Assembly: GCF_026642255.1 (NCBI RefSeq)
Contig: NZ_CP113264.1
Location: forward strand, 434,001-498,000
Direction of reading: 5' to 3'
Length of the DNA stretch: 64,000 nucleotides
Source of the DNA: Streptomonospora nanhaiensis
GTDB lineage: Bacteria; Actinomycetota; Actinomycetes; Streptosporangiales; Streptosporangiaceae
The notes below the pieces were generated by a model, which saw nothing but the letters and a program-made list of their open reading frames with translations, searched no databases and was not told the DNA's origin. Shown here one piece after another: positions 60,384 through 64,000 of this stretch; the stretch's first letter is position 1, and each line of letters starts with the position of its first letter. A program made the translations under genes and the position numbers.

Positions 60384-60617
60384 ATCGTTGCGTGTGGCAC
60401 TCACCTCCGGAACGCCCTTCCGGCCCGCGATCCGTGCGCGCACCACATCCGTCACACCCGGGTGGCGTAGGCACGACGGGGGCCGACCAGGTACGGTTGT
60501 GTGTGTACGTAAGCTGACGCCTGTCGTCAGTCGCGTTTGACGGCCGTCAGCCCGATAGTGCGGGTTAGTAAGTGATCTCGGGTTCGTCGGAACCCAATCG
60601 TTGAGGGGGTCGAGCCA

Positions 60618-60845
60618 ATGGGGCGCGGCCGAGCCAAGGCCAAGCAGCAGAAGGTCGCCCGGAAGCTCAAGTACAGCTCCGGTGGGACCGACCTTGATCG
60701 GCTGCGGTCGGAGCTGGGTGTCGCTGAGGACGAGGGGTCTCCCTCCGGGCCGTTGGGTCCGGACGAGTCCCACACGGATTCTCAGGACGATCTGGTCGAC
60801 CGTTACGCGGATCTTGCCGACAAGTACTCGGACTCCGACAAGTAG
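60618..60845 (+). CDS. DUF3073 family protein
   Basis: A 75-aa protein beginning MGRGRAKAKQQKVARKLKYSSGGTDLDRL, the invariant DUF3073 block. The rest is acidic. GAGGGGGT lies before ATG 60618. The family is actinobacterial, small and highly charged, of unknown function, and always near purM. It is divergent from the SCO4090-like gene. Confidence 0.93.
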   Translation: MGRGRAKAKQQKVARKLKYSSGGTDLDRLRSELGVAEDEGSPSGPLGPDESHTDSQDDLVDRYADLADKYSDSDK

Positions 60846-60943
60846 CACGGAGTGGGCCGAGACTTCTGGTCGCTCGGGACGACAACCGCTGACCTGTAGC
60901 GGTTACGGCTTGCCCGCGGGGAAGCCGTCGCGGACAGGTGGAT

Positions 60944-60983
60944 ATAGCCGGTGCGAACCACTCTGGTGGTTCGCACCGGCTAT
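60944..60983. terminator. Bidirectional terminator between DUF3073 gene and purM
   Basis: A perfect 17-bp stem (60944-60960 with 60967-60983) and CTCTGG loop lie in the convergent gap. Confidence 0.8.
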
Positions 60984-60998
60984 GTTCGCGTCCGTTTC

Positions 60999-62063
60999 TC
61001 ACGCGTCCCGGTACTCGCCGGTCAGGGCGCAACGCCCGGAACCGGCCGTCACCGTGCCCAGCCTCCAGGCCGGGACGCCCCGGTCCGCGAGGACCTCCAG
61101 CGCGCGTGCGGCGTCCTCCGCCGCGACGATCGCCACCATGCCCACGCCCATGTTGAACGTGGCCTCCATGTCCTCGCGGCCCACGCCGCCCTTGTCGGCG
61201 AGGTAGCCGAACACGGGGGCGGGCGCCCAGGTGGAGCGGTCCAGCTCGGCGTCCAGGTGGCCGGGCAGGGACCGGGACAGGTTCGCCGCCAGGCCGCCGC
61301 CGGTGATGTGCGAGTAGGCGTGCACCTCGACCTCGCCCGTCAGCGCGACGCAGTCCTTGGCGTAGACCCGGGTCGGGGTGAGCAGGACCTCGCCCAGGAC
61401 CCCGTCCAGCTCCGGCACGTGTGCGAACAGGTCCAGGTCCGCCCGGTCGACGATGTGCCTGACCAGGGAGTAGCCGTTGGAGTGGGGGCCGGAGGAGGCC
61501 ATCGCGATCACCGCGTCGCCCTCGCGGACCCGCTCCTGGCCCAGGATCGCGTCGCCCTCGACCACGCCCGTGCCCGCGCCGGCCAGGTCGTACTCGCCGG
61601 GCTCCATCGCGCCCGGGTGCTCGGCGGTCTCCCCGCCGATCAGCGAGCAGCCCGCCTGGTGGCAGCCCTCGGCGATGCCGCCGACGATCTCGGCGATGCG
61701 CTCGGGGACCACGGAGCCGCAGGCCACGTAGTCGGTCATGAACAGCGGCTCCGCGCCGCTCACCACGAGGTCGTCGACGACCATGCCGACCAGGTCGATG
61801 CCGATCGTGTCGTGCTTGTCCATCTGCTGGGCCAGCATGACCTTGGTGCCCACGCCGTCGGTGGAGGTCGCCAGGACCGGGTCCTTGTACTTGCCGACGT
61901 CCAGGCGGAACAGGCCCGCGAAGCCGCTGGCGTCGGTGACCTGCTCCGGCCGGCGGGTGCGCGCCACGTGGCGCTTCATCAGGTCGACGGCGCGCTCACC
62001 GGCGGCGATGTCGACGCCCGCGGCCGCGTACGCGCCCGTCGCCCCTGTGCTGTCGGCTGCCAC
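60999..62063 (-). CDS. purM: Phosphoribosylformylglycinamidine cyclo-ligase
   Basis: A 354-aa AIR synthetase. YAAAGVDIAAGERAV, STDGVGTKVMLA, DLVGMVVDDLVVSGAEPLFMTDY, LIGGETAEHPG and SHITGGGLAANLSR carry the ATP-binding and catalytic residues. It closes the imidazole ring in purine synthesis (FGAM to AIR). GTG 62063 follows GAGGAGA. It lies 107 bp after purF and is probably transcribed with it. Confidence 0.97.
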   Translation of the reverse strand: MAADSTGATGAYAAAGVDIAAGERAVDLMKRHVARTRRPEQVTDASGFAGLFRLDVGKYKDPVLATSTDGVGTKVMLAQQMDKHDTIGIDLVGMVVDDLVVSGAEPLFMTDYVACGSVVPERIAEIVGGIAEGCHQAGCSLIGGETAEHPGAMEPGEYDLAGAGTGVVEGDAILGQERVREGDAVIAMASSGPHSNGYSLVRHIVDRADLDLFAHVPELDGVLGEVLLTPTRVYAKDCVALTGEVEVHAYSHITGGGLAANLSRSLPGHLDAELDRSTWAPAPVFGYLADKGGVGREDMEATFNMGVGMVAIVAAEDAARALEVLADRGVPAWRLGTVTAGSGRCALTGEYRDA

Positions 62064-62170
62064 GCGAGATCTCCTCGTGCTGTGTTGCGGTGGTTGGGCC
62101 GCCCCGCGGCCCGTCTGCGGGCACGGCGGAGCGAACGCGCGGCGGGCCCGACCGGCCCGCCGCGCGGTGG

Positions 62171-63673
62171 TTACTTGTCGCTGGTCGCCAGCGTCGAGCC
62201 CTCCGGGGTCCCGCAGGACTTCTCCAGCAGGAACTTGCCCCTGGAGTCGGCGTCGACCTCGATGGGGTACACGCCGTCGAAGCAGGCCCGGCACAGCTCG
62301 TTCTTCGGCACCTCGGAGGCCGCGATGAGCTCGTCGAGGCTCACGTAGGCCAGGGAGTCGGCGTTCACCGACGCGGCGATCTCGTCCACGCCCAGGTTCG
62401 CGGCGATGAGCTCGGCGCGGGTGGCGAAGTCGATGCCGTAGTAGCAGGGCCACAGCACGGGCGGGCTGGAGATGCGCACGTGCACCTCCGCGGCGCCCGC
62501 GTCGCGCAGCATCCTGACCAGGGCGCGCTGGGTGTTGCCGCGCACGATGGAGTCGTCCACGACCACCAGGCGGCGGCCCTGGATGACCTCGCGCAGCGGG
62601 TTCAGCTTGAGCCGGATGCCCAGCTGGCGCAGGGTCTGGCTGGGCTGGATGAAGGTGCGGCCCACGTAGGAGTTCTTGACCAGGCCCTGGGCGAAGGGGA
62701 TGCCGCTGGCCTCCGCGTAGCCCACCGCGGCGGGCGTGCCCGACTCCGGCACCGGGATGACCAGGTCGGCGTCCACGGGGTGCTGCCTGGCGAGGCGGCG
62801 GCCCACCTCGACGCGCGTGGAGTTGACGTTGCGCCCGGCGATGGTGGTGTCCGGGCGGGCCAGGTAGACGTACTCGAACAGGCAGCCCTTGCGGCGGGCG
62901 GGGGCGAAGCGGCGCGAGCGCACCCCGCGCTCGTCGATGGTGAGGAGCTCGCCGGGCTCGATCTCGCGGACGACGGTGGCGCCCACGATGTCCAGCGCGG
63001 CCGTCTCACTGGCGACGACCCAGCCGCCCGCACCCGAGGTCTCGCCGAGGCGGCCCAGCACGAACGGGCGGATGCCCTGCGGATCGCGTGCCGCGTACAG
63101 GGTGTTCTCGTCCATGAACACCAGGGAGAAAGCGCCCTTGACCTTCGGAAGCAGCTCGAGGGCGGCGTCCTCCACGGAACTCCCGCGCTTGGCCTGGTCG
63201 GCCAGCAGGTTCGTCAGGACCTCGGTGTCGGTGGTCGCGCCGCGGCGGGTGTCCGGCAGCATCGCGGCCAGTTCCGGGGTGTTGATGAGGTTGCCGTTGT
63301 GGCCGAGCGCGAGACCCCCCTCGCGTGCGGTGTAGAAGGTCGGCTGTGCGTTCTCCCACACCGGCGACCCGGTCGTGGAGTAGCGGCAGTGGCCGATCGC
63401 GAGGTGGCCTCGCAGGGAGTCCAGGGTCGCCTCGTTGAAGACCTGGGAGACGAGCCCCATGTCCTTGTAGACGACGATCCGTTCCCCGTCGCTCAGTGCG
63501 ATGCCCGCGGATTCCTGGCCGCGGTGTTGCAGAGCGTAGAGACCGAAATAGGTGAGCTTGCTGACTTCTTCGCCGGGTGCCCAGACCCCAAATACGCCGC
63601 AGGCGTCCTGCGGGCCGCGTTCGAGCGGATCGAGGTCCATGGAGAGCCGGCCGTCGGAGTACGACACACCCAC
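62171..63673 (-). CDS. purF: Amidophosphoribosyltransferase
   Basis: A 500-aa protein. A short propeptide precedes the N-terminal nucleophile Cys in DACGVFGVW. The glutaminase domain has HRGQESAGIA and GHNGNLIN. The PRTase domain contains VVVDDSIVRGNT. CLFEY, WPCYYGIDF and NELCRACFDG supply the Cys ligands of the [4Fe-4S] cluster found in Bacillus-type enzymes. It catalyses the first step of purine synthesis. GTG 63673 is used; ATG 63640 would shorten the propeptide to 13 residues. A purM gene follows. Confidence 0.97.
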   Translation of the reverse strand: MGVSYSDGRLSMDLDPLERGPQDACGVFGVWAPGEEVSKLTYFGLYALQHRGQESAGIALSDGERIVVYKDMGLVSQVFNEATLDSLRGHLAIGHCRYSTTGSPVWENAQPTFYTAREGGLALGHNGNLINTPELAAMLPDTRRGATTDTEVLTNLLADQAKRGSSVEDAALELLPKVKGAFSLVFMDENTLYAARDPQGIRPFVLGRLGETSGAGGWVVASETAALDIVGATVVREIEPGELLTIDERGVRSRRFAPARRKGCLFEYVYLARPDTTIAGRNVNSTRVEVGRRLARQHPVDADLVIPVPESGTPAAVGYAEASGIPFAQGLVKNSYVGRTFIQPSQTLRQLGIRLKLNPLREVIQGRRLVVVDDSIVRGNTQRALVRMLRDAGAAEVHVRISSPPVLWPCYYGIDFATRAELIAANLGVDEIAASVNADSLAYVSLDELIAASEVPKNELCRACFDGVYPIEVDADSRGKFLLEKSCGTPEGSTLATSDK

Positions 63674-63690
63674 AGCTTAGTGCCTGCCTG

Positions 63691-64000
63691 TCAGCACGGC
63701 ACCACCCGGGGAGGGGCCGGCCAGAGGGGCAGGTGTCCGGACAGGTCGGAGCGGGCGCCGCTCGCCTGCACCCGGTGCTCGGAAACCCCCTGCTCCCAGG
63801 AGGTGTGGCCGGTCGCCATGCGCAGCCAGGTGAGCGGGTCGGTCTCCACGACCCCGGGCGGGGTGCCGCGGGTGTGACGGGGCCCCTCGATCACCTGTAC
63901 GGCGCCGTGCGGGGGCACGCGCACCTCCAGGCTGCGTCCCGGCGCCCGGTCGGCCAGCACCGCGAGCGTGCCCCTCACGGCGGCCTTGACGGCGCCCCTC
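63691..64000 (-). CDS. Sterol-carrier / MDMPI C-terminal-like protein (partial)
   Basis: The 3' part of a gene whose start lies beyond the right edge; the frame stays open to 64000. LAVLADRAPGRSLEVRVPPHGAVQVIEGP, RGTPPGVVETDPLTWLRMATG and DLSGHLPLW are the conserved blocks of the sterol-carrier family protein encoded next to purF in actinomycetes. Binding of a lipid or mycothiol-type ligand is inferred for the family. It ends 17 bp upstream of the purF start. Confidence 0.85.
   Translation of the reverse strand, partial: RGAVKAAVRGTLAVLADRAPGRSLEVRVPPHGAVQVIEGPRHTRGTPPGVVETDPLTWLRMATGHTSWEQGVSEHRVQASGARSDLSGHLPLWPAPPRVVPC

Overview
The window reads as chromosomal DNA of a high-GC actinomycete. 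G+C is about 72-75% with strong third-position GC bias, and family content and gene order (bldC, an SCO4090-type gene, a DUF3073 gene, purM, purF, a sterol-carrier-like gene) fit a Nocardiopsis/Streptomonospora-type or streptomycete-like organism; I lean to Nocardiopsis but cannot prove it. I see no tRNA, rRNA, CRISPR array or insertion sequence.

Left end, 1-6.8 kb (accessory): the tail of an Arg-rich gene, a DUF4913 gene typical of actinobacterial conjugative elements, then two tail-to-tail four-gene operons of small membrane-anchored coiled-coil proteins (1305-3466 on +, 3628-6062 on -). The two operons match in gene order, approximate size and architecture. The third and fourth genes show recognisable similarity between copies, although one copy is about 72-75% GC and most of the other only about 50%. 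This duplicated, inverted, diverged cassette is the best candidate for an undescribed system.

6.9-13.1 kb: two Ser/Thr-kinase-like membrane proteins, both apparently catalytically compromised (HRD to HHA in one; EFG for DFG plus a frameshift in the other), a DUF4184 membrane protein and a PheC-like binding lipoprotein. 13.4-18.7 kb: the methylmalonyl-CoA mutase operon mutA-mutB-meaB. 19-26.3 kb: STAS anti-sigma antagonist, methyltransferase, a coupled MerR-thioredoxin pair with a classical 19-bp-spacer promoter, a rifampin-phosphotransferase-like dikinase, a two-HTH MerR regulator divergent from a DUF6194 gene, and two small membrane proteins. 28-30.4 kb: a regulatory cluster (BldC-like, HATPase, XRE/DUF5753 and a DUF397 protein).

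26.6-48.4 kb holds what looks like a xyloglucan-utilisation locus: LacI regulator, xylose isomerase, GH42 beta-galactosidase, GH95-family enzyme, secreted GH74 xyloglucanase, an ABC importer (binding lipoprotein and two permeases, no ATPase), GH3 glycosidase with a C-terminal CBM6-like domain, and a ROK regulator. The 14-bp operator TCGAASCGSTTCGA lies before lacI, GH74 and GH3. A second motif containing GTTTGTCTARAC lies before xylA and the transporter, suggesting two overlapping controls (LacI and perhaps ROK). The scheme is: GH74 cuts the polymer outside, the ABC system imports oligosaccharides, cytoplasmic GH95/GH42/GH3 trim them, and XylA channels xylose onward. No GH31 alpha-xylosidase is present. 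A Phd/RelE-type toxin-antitoxin pair sits inside the locus.

48.5-58.1 kb: GNAT and Nudix enzymes, a small gene behind a perfect actinobacterial LexA box, a membrane M48-like protein with HQLGH instead of HExxH, a protein with four DivIVA N-terminal motifs, a lipoprotein amidase, two tandem paralogous LATTG sortase substrates, and an NmrA-like oxidoreductase behind a strong palindrome. 58.6-64 kb is conserved core: bldC, the SCO4090-like gene, DUF3073, purM, purF and a partial sterol-carrier-family gene. Several regulators and stress genes appear to be transcribed leaderless.
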